A DNA stretch of 23,042 bases from a virus (IMGVR_UViG_3300029910_000189:1-23042); one strand, 5' to 3'. Counted from the first letter of the stretch, positions 15,506-22,231 are shown. Numbers and translations are program-made. Notes: generated by a model not told the origin, from the sequence alone.

Positions 15506-15662
15506 TAGATTCCTTCAGATCCCGTGTCTTGACAGCATGACTCAAAGCCTCATATTCTTCCTTACTCAAGTTCATTATGAAGTCCTGGAAGGTGTCAGAA
15601 TACTCCAGCTTTACAAAGATATTACTCAACATCTTTTCTTCGTTGACAACGTGCTTAGTCAC
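15489..15662 (-). CDS. Small ORF lying between the two halves of the DNA polymerase
   Basis: 57 residues from a GTG at 15662 that overlaps the stop of the polymerase N-terminal gene by 8 nt (GTGACTAA). A second possible start is the ATG at 15632 (47 residues). The end overlaps the C-terminal polymerase gene by 17 nt. The sequence begins MTKHVVNEEKMLSNIFVKLE and continues as charged helix (NLSKEEYEALSHAVKTRDLK). The codons read like a normal gene and the overlaps match the style of the operon. No domain is recognised. It may be a polymerase-linking subunit, a remnant of an inserted element, or an unrelated gene. Confidence 0.55.
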   Translation of the reverse strand: MTKHVVNEEKMLSNIFVKLEYSDTFQDFIMNLSKEEYEALSHAVKTRDLKESNAGSV

Positions 15663-16794
15663 TATATCTGCTCACGAATAAATCAGCAGCTTCCCCATCA
15701 AAGTTCTGCTGGTTGGGTTTAGAAGCACTGAGGCGACCGCTGACGGCCACGCATTGATTCAGTTGACCGTGGAGTACACCTGGTTCCCACATCTGCTCTC
15801 GGTTGACTTTGATGATCCCTTCATATGTTTTAGACAATAGGGTATCAAGTCGCACCTGACGCTGGATCAACTCAATGATTGCTTTGGTAGCTTTGTTGCC
15901 TTTGAGTTTGAGTAAGGTATCTTGATTCGTTGCCCAGAATCCCTCCTTCTTTAGTTCCGACCCACGCAGGGGTGTCACTAATCTGGGAAGTTCGTGGAGA
16001 ATCTCGATGTTCTTATATTTAGGTTCCCCTACTCGTGCTCCGCTTTTGAAGAAGCCGATGTGCTCCTTACCTTCCTCCACAATTGTTCCACCATAAAGAA
16101 AGGCAGATAGCTGATCCCCACTACCGAAGTTAATAGGCACGTTAGGATAAATGCTAGATAACTTCTCGGTGATGCGTTGTATCTCTCCCTTAATCTCCTC
16201 CGCACGTTTATGACATAACTCCTCGTCGTACACCAAACCATTTTTCTCCATAGTCTGAAGGATCAATAGATCCATGCCCATGAGATTGACCAAACGTTTC
16301 TGGTTTTGTGTTAACAGTTCTTGTTGTTTATGATACAAGGCCAAGGTCATCTTGGCATCCCAGATAGCATACTCCTCTAGGATAGGCCACGGCACATCTT
16401 CCGTTTGGATTCCTTTAGCCCAATACTCCGTCTTAACAACGTCTAACTTATGTCCAAGATCATGCCGCACGAGGGCATCCTCCAACGAAGGATACCTCTC
16501 CGTTTGTCTACTTAAGATGAACTCGCCGGTTTGGGTGTCGTGGACTCGGCAGATTTCTGGGACTTCGATTCCAATTTTGTTGAGCCAATGGATATCAAAT
16601 TTAATGTTGTGCCCAATGAGAACTCTAGCTCCGAGAATCTTGTCTCTAAGGATTTCGATGCTATCCGATGTAACCTTATTTGCTCCCGCAGAAGTCTCAT
16701 CTGCCCAGCTATAACATACAATTGTGTTTCGTCTATCATAGGGCGCACCATTGTTGTGTGTGCTCGTCTCTACATCTACGCATAGTGCACTCAT
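15655..16794 (-). CDS. Family A DNA polymerase, N-terminal piece (3'-5' exonuclease and thumb)
   Basis: 379 residues. Exonuclease motifs are intact: Exo I CVDVETS (D7, E9), Exo II GHNIKFDIHWL (D67) and Exo III EYAIWDAKMT (Y142, D146). After residue 180 come the thumb helices and, near the end, VSGRLSASKPNQQNFDG, which in intact polymerases leads into motif A. The protein stops after LFVSRYSD, only a residue or two short of where the C-terminal piece starts (MLVACDASQ). Nothing essential seems lost. It overlaps the upstream small gene by 1 nt (TAATG). It would give proofreading and DNA-holding functions. Confidence 0.92.
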   Translation of the reverse strand: MSALCVDVETSTHNNGAPYDRRNTIVCYSWADETSAGANKVTSDSIEILRDKILGARVLIGHNIKFDIHWLNKIGIEVPEICRVHDTQTGEFILSRQTERYPSLEDALVRHDLGHKLDVVKTEYWAKGIQTEDVPWPILEEYAIWDAKMTLALYHKQQELLTQNQKRLVNLMGMDLLILQTMEKNGLVYDEELCHKRAEEIKGEIQRITEKLSSIYPNVPINFGSGDQLSAFLYGGTIVEEGKEHIGFFKSGARVGEPKYKNIEILHELPRLVTPLRGSELKKEGFWATNQDTLLKLKGNKATKAIIELIQRQVRLDTLLSKTYEGIIKVNREQMWEPGVLHGQLNQCVAVSGRLSASKPNQQNFDGEAADLFVSRYSD

Positions 16795-16982
16795 TAATCA
16801 TAAAATGCAGTCGTAGCTACGTCAAACCGGAAGCCCTTGATACCCTCGTCAATAAACTTCTGGGTGTGGGCACCGGCCGTCTCCACTGCGTCATCGTAGT
16901 TCATGAAGATAGCCACAGGAGTTTGATCTTTTCCATCACAGCTACGTACCACCACAAACGCCACTTCCTGTTTCTTAGTCAT
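16794..16982 (-). CDS. Small hypothetical protein
   Basis: 62 residues starting MTKKQEVAFVVVRSCDGKDQ. The pattern is a beta-strand pair followed by a helix (NYDDAVETAGAHTQKFIDEG) and a last strand, so it is probably a compact alpha/beta fold. The ATG overlaps the oxygenase stop by 8 nt, and its stop overlaps the polymerase start by 1 nt. Function unknown. Confidence 0.7.
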   Translation of the reverse strand: MTKKQEVAFVVVRSCDGKDQTPVAIFMNYDDAVETAGAHTQKFIDEGIKGFRFDVATTAFYD

Positions 16983-17502
16983 GTTTAGCTATGTCCACAA
17001 TAAGGTGAATGCGATCACTGTCGCCTTTGTTTTGTACACTGTGCATCAAAGAATTATCAAACCAGAAAGCTGTGCCACCTAGTTCGTTAAGGACTTCATC
17101 ACCACACATAAAAATACTATCAGCATCGGTAAGGCATAAATGATATCGGTTATACGCATCCGTGTGGTCCTTGAGGTCTATATGGGGATAGATAACTTTC
17201 CCTGGCTTAAGGCGAGTCAACACCATGCGACCCAATACAGCGTCGTCTTCTGTGTACCCCAGATGTTCCAAGAAGTTATATACAAAATCTCCCAGCTTTT
17301 CAAGTTCCCCTGACGCTGGATAGCATCCTTTGTTATCTTCTTCATCAATATCAAAGATCAGCAGAATATCATCAGCTTCTTTGTGAAAAGAATTACCTTT
17401 GGTTCGAATATCATTCTGGTTCCACAAATGTTCCTTGTCAGCTAGTTCCTCAAGAAGAGGTCCAGCGTCGAAGTCAAACTCCAACAACTTAAAGTTTTTC
17501 AC
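16975..17502 (-). CDS. Fe(II)/2-oxoglutarate oxygenase, aspartyl/asparaginyl beta-hydroxylase-like
   Basis: 175 residues. The double-stranded beta-helix motif is present: H107-x-D109 (KVIYPHIDLKDHTD), a strand region with NRYHLCLT, then FWFDNSLMHSVQNKGDSDRI, giving the distal H154 and the 2-oxoglutarate-binding R164. This order and spacing match the Asp/Asn beta-hydroxylase family, which uses O2 and 2-oxoglutarate to hydroxylate a side chain. The substrate in the phage is not evident: a host or virion protein or a nucleotide is possible. The gene lies between helicase (ATGA overlap) and polymerase, so an early role is likely. Confidence 0.82.
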   Translation of the reverse strand: MKNFKLLEFDFDAGPLLEELADKEHLWNQNDIRTKGNSFHKEADDILLIFDIDEEDNKGCYPASGELEKLGDFVYNFLEHLGYTEDDAVLGRMVLTRLKPGKVIYPHIDLKDHTDAYNRYHLCLTDADSIFMCGDEVLNELGGTAFWFDNSLMHSVQNKGDSDRIHLIVDIAKHD

Positions 17503-18731
17503 ATTAAATCCTGATATCTGGCAATGGTTGGATCAATCAGTGTTTCAAATCTTCCGTGGCGCATCTCGGGCTTGCCGTCTGGATCACCAACAAGTTTGTT
17601 CTTGGACAGGTGCATGAAGCGTAAGTTGTCATACCCAGGCTCATTCACTTTGCCAATGCCCAAAATCCAATCCGCCTCAGCTTGTTTACTTGTCTTGGCG
17701 TTAGCCACATTACCCATGGTAAGCCACTTTTGACCCTCTCCCGATCCATCAGATTGGCACACCCCCACAACGGGGCAGTACGTCTTCGCAAGTTCACGCG
17801 CCCATATGTAGATCGCCCCAAGGCGGAGATCTTCCCGGTCGGAATCAAAACCCTTGATCTTGTCAATTTGATCGAATACAACGAGAGATGGTTTTTGGAT
17901 CGAACAGATCTTTTCCACCTGCCTCCAGTGGATACTCGCCGAATCTTTGAGTTTGATATTCCCATGAGTTACCTCGTGATATCGTCTGTGGTTCCCCGGC
18001 ATATCCCGTAACAAAGTTACCATGTCAATCCCTAGGGCTGCTTGGTAACAACGTAACATTACTTCTCGGCCAACCTGCTCATTATTGAACCAGAGAATCG
18101 GACCCTTAGCTTGCGAAGCCATGTGTGTAACTTCCGAAGCGAGGAACGTCGTCTTGCCTGTTTCGGGGCGTGCAAATACAAAACCAAAATTACCCTGTCG
18201 AAGCGAACCAAGAGCCTGATTAAGACTGTTAAGACGCCATCGCAAACCTTCCACAGCACGACTTGCATTAACGATCTCGATAAGATCATCAGATACGAAG
18301 TCATCCAAGTCACTATCTTTAGATGCATCTCCTTCACCTGTTTGTTTAAGTGCCTCCAGCTTGGCTAGAATGCCCTCCATTGGCTTGCGGCCCTCTGCTG
18401 CATCGTAGGCATCCAGCGATAGTTCCCGTAGGAGCCTGGACGTTTGTAGGCCGTCTATTAATTTCTCGGTACTTTCCAACGAAGCTTCATTCTTCCTGAT
18501 AGCTTCAAATACATCTTGATAGAACTCTATCTTACCACGATTCGTTGAGAAATACAAGTTAGATAGATCATCTACTGTGATACTCTCGTGGTTGTCACCA
18601 AGAAAGTGGGCATCAATAGTACGTAGGATTGGATGTAGGTCTTTGGAGAGATCCTCTACATCGATTCTATCACGTATACCATGGTAAGTCGTCTTGTTCA
18701 GTAGGTGGCGGATTACGCTCAGTTCGCTCAA
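17499..18731 (-). CDS. DnaB-like replicative DNA helicase
   Basis: 410 residues. A helical N-terminal domain (to about residue 130) is followed by a RecA-type motor: Walker A FARPETGKTT (K193, T194), Walker B SLVVFDQID (D287) and later VVGVCQSDGSGEG, typical of the DnaB/gp4 helicase core. It unwinds the fork 5' to 3' as a hexamer. Primase is a separate gene (20891-21691), unlike the fused T7 gp4. The first 62 nt overlap the HNH-AP2 gene in another frame, and the DnaB-like N-terminus makes this start credible. Confidence 0.92.
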   Translation of the reverse strand: MSELSVIRHLLNKTTYHGIRDRIDVEDLSKDLHPILRTIDAHFLGDNHESITVDDLSNLYFSTNRGKIEFYQDVFEAIRKNEASLESTEKLIDGLQTSRLLRELSLDAYDAAEGRKPMEGILAKLEALKQTGEGDASKDSDLDDFVSDDLIEIVNASRAVEGLRWRLNSLNQALGSLRQGNFGFVFARPETGKTTFLASEVTHMASQAKGPILWFNNEQVGREVMLRCYQAALGIDMVTLLRDMPGNHRRYHEVTHGNIKLKDSASIHWRQVEKICSIQKPSLVVFDQIDKIKGFDSDREDLRLGAIYIWARELAKTYCPVVGVCQSDGSGEGQKWLTMGNVANAKTSKQAEADWILGIGKVNEPGYDNLRFMHLSKNKLVGDPDGKPEMRHGRFETLIDPTIARYQDLM

Positions 18732-19275
18732 TAAAAACCTCCATCGCTTGAGCTATCTCCTTTTCGGAGAATTTTACACGTCCCACAGGCTTGGCCTGCT
18801 TCGGTACTTCGTTACTAATCTTTTGAATTAACGTCTCGTGCGCTGCAAGCGCGGCGTCCAGTGAAAGGAAAGGTCCAGCATTGTAAAACTTACCGTTGTG
18901 TTCAACGGAAACTTCCCAGGTATCGTTAGCGTAATTTTTAGAGATACCCTTGACTCCGGTACACGTGGTACGTCGGCGTCGTCTATACTTCAAGTGTTCA
19001 GCATGCGTCTGTAGCTGTAGGTTGGTCCACTGATTGTTGAGGGGATTACCGTCGAGGTGACGGACTCGTTCAGGGGGGACCACACCAGTCATGTAATACC
19101 ATGCGAGGTTACATGCTAACCACAATACTCCATTAACACACACCCTACGATGACCGAAGTGGTCAATTGTACCTGCTGGTGTTGTTAGGCTTCTACCTCT
19201 TTTAGAAACAATCCAAAAGAAATATCCAGATACTAAATCGTATCTGATTTGTTCTTTTAGTTCTTTTATATTAAT
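18670..19275 (-). CDS. HNH endonuclease with AP2-like DNA-binding domain; start codon not canonical
   Basis: The HNH part reads VRHLDGNPLNNQWTNLQLQT (catalytic H-N-N), preceded by LACNLAWYYMTG. An AP2-like domain follows (TGVKGISKN, WEVSVEHNGKFYNAGPF, LDAALAAHE). This combination is typical of free-standing phage homing endonucleases. The first normal start is GTG at 19143, which cuts off the usual N-terminus. In the same frame, upstream, lies a good family match (IRYDLVSGYFFWIVSKRGRS, then PAGTIDHFGHRRV) open to a TAA at 19308-19306 with no ATG/GTG/TTG. The boundary given here uses ATT at 19275; ATA at 19287 is nine bases after a GAGGAG. A damaged start or sequencing error is also possible. 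Confidence 0.65.
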   Translation of the reverse strand: MNIKELKEQIRYDLVSGYFFWIVSKRGRSLTTPAGTIDHFGHRRVCVNGVLWLACNLAWYYMTGVVPPERVRHLDGNPLNNQWTNLQLQTHAEHLKYRRRRRTTCTGVKGISKNYANDTWEVSVEHNGKFYNAGPFLSLDAALAAHETLIQKISNEVPKQAKPVGRVKFSEKEIAQAMEVFIERTERNPPPTEQDDLPWYT

Positions 19276-19290
19276 AGTTTCTTTTATATT
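19261..19290 (-). repeat. Short direct repeat AATATAAAAGAA, two copies
   Basis: The 12-mer occurs at 19290-19279 and 19272-19261 on the minus strand, 18 nt apart, and would encode NIKE twice in the open N-terminal region of the HNH-AP2 gene. It is probably a small in-frame duplication in AT-rich DNA. Confidence 0.5.
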
Positions 19291-19296
19291 ATAGCT

Positions 19297-19302
19297 CTCC
19301 TC
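19297..19302 (-). promoter_or_regulatory. GAGGAG ribosome-binding site upstream of the HNH-AP2 frame
   Basis: A strong Shine-Dalgarno follows the candidate promoter by about 10-20 nt. The only ATG nearby overlaps it and reads into a stop after six codons. The nearest in-frame candidate at the right distance is ATA at 19287 (nine bases). Confidence 0.5.
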
Positions 19303-19315
19303 ATATTATGTAACT

Positions 19316-19344
19316 ATTATCTCACAGAATAGAAGGGCTGTCAA
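19316..19344 (-). promoter_or_regulatory. Strong candidate sigma70 promoter for the HNH/helicase/polymerase block
   Basis: On the minus strand TTGACA (19344-19339, 6 of 6) is followed after exactly 17 bp by GATAAT (19321-19316, 5 of 6). It lies in one of the few non-coding gaps of the leftward operon, just after a small membrane-protein gene and about 15-20 nt before a GAGGAG. Host RNA polymerase should recognise it. Confidence 0.75.
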
Positions 19345-19366
19345 GTAGACCAGCCCATTGTGTTGC

Positions 19367-19450
19367 TTATCTACAACTGGATGTCCCTATCCCAAGACCT
19401 ACCCAAATACCTAACAATAAACCAATGAGATAACACAAGATTGGAGTCAT
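19367..19450 (-). CDS. 27-residue single-span membrane peptide
   Basis: The frame reads MTPILCYLIGLLLGIWVGLG followed by IGTSSCR. It is almost entirely one hydrophobic helix with a short polar, Cys-containing end. Its ATG overlaps the previous stop as ATGA. Genes of this size can be chance, but the overlap and composition favour a real product, perhaps a toxin-like or lysis-modulating peptide. Function unknown. Confidence 0.45.
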   Translation of the reverse strand: MTPILCYLIGLLLGIWVGLGIGTSSCR

Positions 19451-19584
19451 GGTGTTTGTTGCTCCTGTACAACAGATAGCCAGTATTGAAGGTCTTTCAC
19501 TGGTATTACAATACCATCCAGTGTACCCGGATTCTCTAGGTAGTTAGACAGTTGTTCAATTACAACAGCAATGTCTGCATTCAT
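19447..19584 (-). CDS. Small hypothetical protein
   Basis: 45 residues starting MNADIAVVIEQLSNYLENPG and ending DLQYWLSVVQEQQTP. Predicted helix-loop-helix. The start overlaps the previous stop by 1 nt (TAATG) and its stop overlaps the next start (ATGA). No recognised family. Confidence 0.55.
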   Translation of the reverse strand: MNADIAVVIEQLSNYLENPGTLDGIVIPVKDLQYWLSVVQEQQTP

Positions 19585-19907
19585 TATGGATTAGCATCCG
19601 GTATAACTGCCCGTCGTCCTTTGTCCCGCTCAAGGGCAAGTTGGCAGTGGTTGGTTTGAAACCAGCTAAGGAGCTTACACATCACACATCCCCACTCCTC
19701 ACCGGCTAGCTGAGCCTTCGCAGAACGGCTTGAGATGGTCTCGTTGGGATCCCCGAAGGTCAGGGCATTACCCAACTGGTCCAACGTCACCAGGACGTTC
19801 TTAAGCCAGCTATCACCTTGAACTGCTTGGTACTTCCCCAGGATAGCCAAGGGCATTCGGAGGAACGAGACAGTGCAATTCTCCAGATATAGTTCTAGTT
19901 TGTTCAT
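19584..19907 (-). CDS. Conserved phage protein with LDQLGNALTFGDPNETIS motif
   Basis: 107 residues. The central LDQLGNALTFGDPNETISSR is a signature I associate with small phage and prophage proteins often located near lysis or membrane genes; no biochemical role is known to me. A conserved-looking C-terminal part has CVMCKLLSWFQTNHC with Cys and His that could bind metal. Start overlaps the protease stop in ATGA. The neighbours are a secreted protease and small membrane peptides, so an envelope-linked task is possible but unproven. Confidence 0.75.
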   Translation of the reverse strand: MNKLELYLENCTVSFLRMPLAILGKYQAVQGDSWLKNVLVTLDQLGNALTFGDPNETISSRSAKAQLAGEEWGCVMCKLLSWFQTNHCQLALERDKGRRAVIPDANP

Positions 19908-20578
19908 TTAATCAGTTCCAAAGACTTAGCTGGAGTCAAGAAGTTCAGGCCAAACGGGACGTCACTGCCCCGATCAGCTTTGAGTGCCAGTTCCGCGACA
20001 CCAACGACACAACTATGTACGTCGTCAACAGCAGGACCACCGCTGTTTCCTGGAAGCATGACACCATCATACTGAACAAAAGTAGCAAACTTACCAAGAT
20101 CGTCCGTGAGGTCTCGACTCGGGTTGCTGACAGTGCCGAACGAAATAGTTTTACTTTGTGCAAGTGGTCCGCCCATTAAGTGTACTCGTTCCCCATAATA
20201 TGCGGGGTCTTTACAAACAGGAAAACCTTTCGGCCAATTGATAGTCCCGTCTGTGGTCTTCAGCGTCATCAGATCAGGACCAGTGGCAAAGTTCTCCCCG
20301 TCCCCTTTCTTTTCGATAACAAAGTCGTGCGGCTTGCCGTCCCCGAAGTCCACTACATAAGGGCTTGCTGGCACTGCCTGTCCCTCCTGACAGTGGGCTG
20401 CTGTAACTACCGTGTGGGTTCCAGCCAGTACCCAACCACTACAGTGGCCCAAGTCCATCGTAACCGACACAACACTGTCTAGTTGTTTCTGGAGAGGCGG
20501 AAAGTAATGCACGTTAACTGCACATCCGGCCAGCAGAATAGCTAGGCCCACCATTGCACCTCGAATGAAATTATTCAC
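19904..20578 (-). CDS. Trypsin-like serine protease, predicted lipoprotein
   Basis: 224 residues. The N-terminus is a lipoprotein signal: a short basic end, hydrophobic core, then lipobox LLAGC with C19. The catalytic triad of the chymotrypsin fold is visible: H62 in VVTAAHC, D102 in TGPDLMTLK and S179 in LPGNSGGP. Cys pairs at 46/63 and 122/190 could form disulfides, which fits export to the periplasm. The residue set is complete, so an active protease is expected. It begins at a GTG, overlapping the upstream gene by 8 nt. Possible roles are attacking envelope or periplasmic proteins, superinfection blocking or aiding lysis. Its position among replication genes suggests early expression. Confidence 0.88.
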   Translation of the reverse strand: MNNFIRGAMVGLAILLAGCAVNVHYFPPLQKQLDSVVSVTMDLGHCSGWVLAGTHTVVTAAHCQEGQAVPASPYVVDFGDGKPHDFVIEKKGDGENFATGPDLMTLKTTDGTINWPKGFPVCKDPAYYGERVHLMGGPLAQSKTISFGTVSNPSRDLTDDLGKFATFVQYDGVMLPGNSGGPAVDDVHSCVVGVAELALKADRGSDVPFGLNFLTPAKSLELIK

Positions 20579-20765
20579 CGTTGAGGATCTCTTTTAGTTT
20601 CTCATCGTCGTACACTGTGTCAATCAACCGTTGTGCTGTCCGAATACTCCCGGCAATCAAGGAGGCCGGGGTGTGGGAGTTGTTGGGATTTGACAACAAA
20701 CTGCCAAGGATACCTCCCGCATAGCAAAGTAATCTCTCTTTACCTGCAATCATTTCAGTTTTCAT
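20571..20765 (-). CDS. Small hypothetical protein
   Basis: 64 residues from the ATG at 20765 (GAG six bases upstream); the frame is open to 20807 but that overlaps the gene before it. It starts MKTEMIAGKERLLCYAGGIL and has a helical amphipathic C-terminus (RTAQRLIDTVYDDEKLKEIL). A weakly hydrophobic stretch (LLCYAGGILGSLL) may contact membrane. No family recognised. Confidence 0.6.
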   Translation of the reverse strand: MKTEMIAGKERLLCYAGGILGSLLSNPNNSHTPASLIAGSIRTAQRLIDTVYDDEKLKEILNGE

Positions 20766-20907
20766 TACGGACTCGATTCCCTGGGAATTTGAAATTATCT
20801 CCAGCACGTTTGATCAAGACCAGCAAAAGCCCTGACTGGAACTTGCTGAAATCGATGTGATTGAACTTATTCTTACGACCCAGACCTTCTTTACGCCACT
20901 GTTTCAT
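20755..20907 (-). CDS. Small basic protein
   Basis: 50 residues: MKQWRKEGLGRKNKFNHIDF, then SKFQSGLLLVLIKRAGDNFK and a basic end. The high Lys/Arg content suggests nucleic-acid or ribosome contact. It overlaps the primase end by 17 nt and the next gene by 11 nt. Function unknown. Confidence 0.6.
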   Translation of the reverse strand: MKQWRKEGLGRKNKFNHIDFSKFQSGLLLVLIKRAGDNFKFPGNRVRNEN

Positions 20908-21691
20908 CGCCGAATATCTCCTTTACTTGTTCCACTGTATAGCACTTTGGGTCTTCCGTTGTGTGGATAACCCGACTTTCATATCCAAGAGTCTGGATCT
21001 TTCTACTTAATCCTACCGCTTCTTTGAACTTGTCAGAATCAAGCCACACATCTATGCGCCGATACATTCTGGCGAGTCGGGTGAGCTTGACTGACGGCAT
21101 CGATGCACTAAAGCATGGAACTCCAGTTCGACCGGCTTGGGAAACTCGGATGCCGGAAACACAGTCTTCAACAATGCAGCACGAGTCGCTATCTTGTTCT
21201 GGATAGTATGCTGCAATAACATCTGCTGTCGATCCGCTAGTAAAGAAGCGTGACTTGTGGGTTGTTGTGGCTCGGAAGTTCCGGGCTTGCCACAGGACAA
21301 CTTCTTTATCGACTCCATAAAAGACATAAAAGAGTTGCTCATTCTTTGGACTCCAAAAAACGTTGTTACGGATTAGGTCGGTAGGAGTGAGGTGGTACTT
21401 CTGGACCCACTCCACCACACCTAGGGGATAATAATGTCCAATGTCATCAGCAAGGGGTCGTACTCCAGCTTCGGATTGTGCCCCCACCTTAGGAGTCCCT
21501 GAAGTGTTAGCTCCAGCAGATGCCAACTCAGGTAATCCTTGACCTGCTTCGCGGTAAAACTTTCCGCACCCGAAACAGAATCCTGATAACCTCGCACCAG
21601 CCCCAGCATACCACGCGACATTATCCTTGGACCCACACGACGTACAGGGACCGTGATGGCTAAACTTTGACTCACTGGAATGCCCACTCAC
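20891..21691 (-). CDS. DNA primase (zinc-binding domain plus TOPRIM)
   Basis: 266 residues. The N-terminus has a zinc ribbon with C16-xx-C19 and C39-xx-C42 (HGPCTSCGSKDN and FCFGCGKF), as in the T7 gp4 primase part. After a linker with HYYPLGVVEWVQKYHL comes the TOPRIM core: E175 (CIVEDCVSGIRVS) and D218/D220 (VWLDSDKF), which hold magnesium for RNA primer synthesis. It is not fused to the helicase. It starts at GTG, overlapping the previous stop (GTGA). Its role is to prime lagging-strand synthesis with the DnaB-like helicase encoded downstream. Confidence 0.9.
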   Translation of the reverse strand: MSGHSSESKFSHHGPCTSCGSKDNVAWYAGAGARLSGFCFGCGKFYREAGQGLPELASAGANTSGTPKVGAQSEAGVRPLADDIGHYYPLGVVEWVQKYHLTPTDLIRNNVFWSPKNEQLFYVFYGVDKEVVLWQARNFRATTTHKSRFFTSGSTADVIAAYYPEQDSDSCCIVEDCVSGIRVSQAGRTGVPCFSASMPSVKLTRLARMYRRIDVWLDSDKFKEAVGLSRKIQTLGYESRVIHTTEDPKCYTVEQVKEIFGDETVA

Positions 21692-21993
21692 TTCTTCCTC
21701 TTTGGAGAGATATCAATGGTGATCACCTGGGGGATGTCGATGTAGAGTTGATGGATGTTCTCATCTCGTCCATTCGGCACTGGGGTTGACTTGGTTGATA
21801 TAGTATTAGCCATCCTCGCCACCTCTTCCCCGCCGCGAGACTGCGCTCGTTTAATTGCAACTTGGGTTGCCTTCATTGCTTTTTTTATCTCCGGACACCT
21901 ACAGTCAGGGTTGTCACACGCTGTGTTTTTCATCCACTCAAGCCGAGTCATCTTTCGATTGCACGGCTTACAGAGTATGATTGGGTTAGTCAT
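21688..21993 (-). CDS. Zinc-ribbon-like hypothetical protein
   Basis: About 101 residues from the ATG at 21993, which overlaps the upstream stop by 8 nt. An in-frame ATG at 22014 with AGGA seven bases upstream is an alternative. The start reads MTNPIILCKPCNRKMTRLEW, then a second Cys group (CDNPDCRC), giving C-xx-C plus C-x4-C-x-C, a likely zinc site. A basic helix follows (IKKAMKATQVAIKRAQSRGG). The C-terminal third is IHQLYIDIPQVITIDISPKR, probably beta. The open frame further upstream (to 22194) is a shadow of its neighbour. Confidence 0.7.
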   Translation of the reverse strand: MTNPIILCKPCNRKMTRLEWMKNTACDNPDCRCPEIKKAMKATQVAIKRAQSRGGEEVARMANTISTKSTPVPNGRDENIHQLYIDIPQVITIDISPKRKK

Positions 21994-22231
21994 CTTGGGA
22001 GTATCCTTCTCCATACCGGTATCCTGGCCAAAGTGATGCGTCCTCACCGATGATCTCTCCCTCATCAATCTCATCGATCTCTTCACCAACAGGGCCGTCA
22101 TCAATGTCCGGAATGTCTTCAGCAACCGTGGAAAAACATCTGTTACACAGATCAACAAAATCACCACTACTGCTGTACTTACGAGTGGATTCATAGTCGT
22201 TTAATAGTTTATCACACGCTAGACAGTGAAT
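21986..22231 (-). CDS. Small Cys-rich acidic protein, apparent ATT start
   Basis: About 81 residues. Two Cys pairs (IHCLACDKLLNDYESTRKYS and DLCNRCF) look like a zinc ribbon, a layout seen in small proteins of many phages. The rest is very acidic (IDDGPVGEEIDEIDEGE) and ends GYGEGYSQDD-like (YRYGEGYSQDD). The frame has no ATG, GTG or TTG between the end of the preceding gene and the first Cys. A perfect AAGGAGG lies eight bases before an ATT at 22231, which is the best start candidate. The longer ATG at 22342 lies far inside the upstream gene. Confidence 0.7.
   Translation of the reverse strand: MHCLACDKLLNDYESTRKYSSSGDFVDLCNRCFSTVAEDIPDIDDGPVGEEIDEIDEGEIIGEDASLWPGYRYGEGYSQDD

Noticed and set aside
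15506-15654. Group I intron in the DNA polymerase gene
   Set aside because: Introns are known in some phage polymerase genes, but the 149-nt gap is shorter than self-splicing group I introns normally are, and I see no intron core. The second half also has its own good Shine-Dalgarno.
21994-22194. Upstream extension of the zinc-ribbon gene with a hydrophobic start
   Set aside because: The apparent membrane segment (VVVILLICVTDV) is a frame-shifted reading of the Cys-rich acidic gene.
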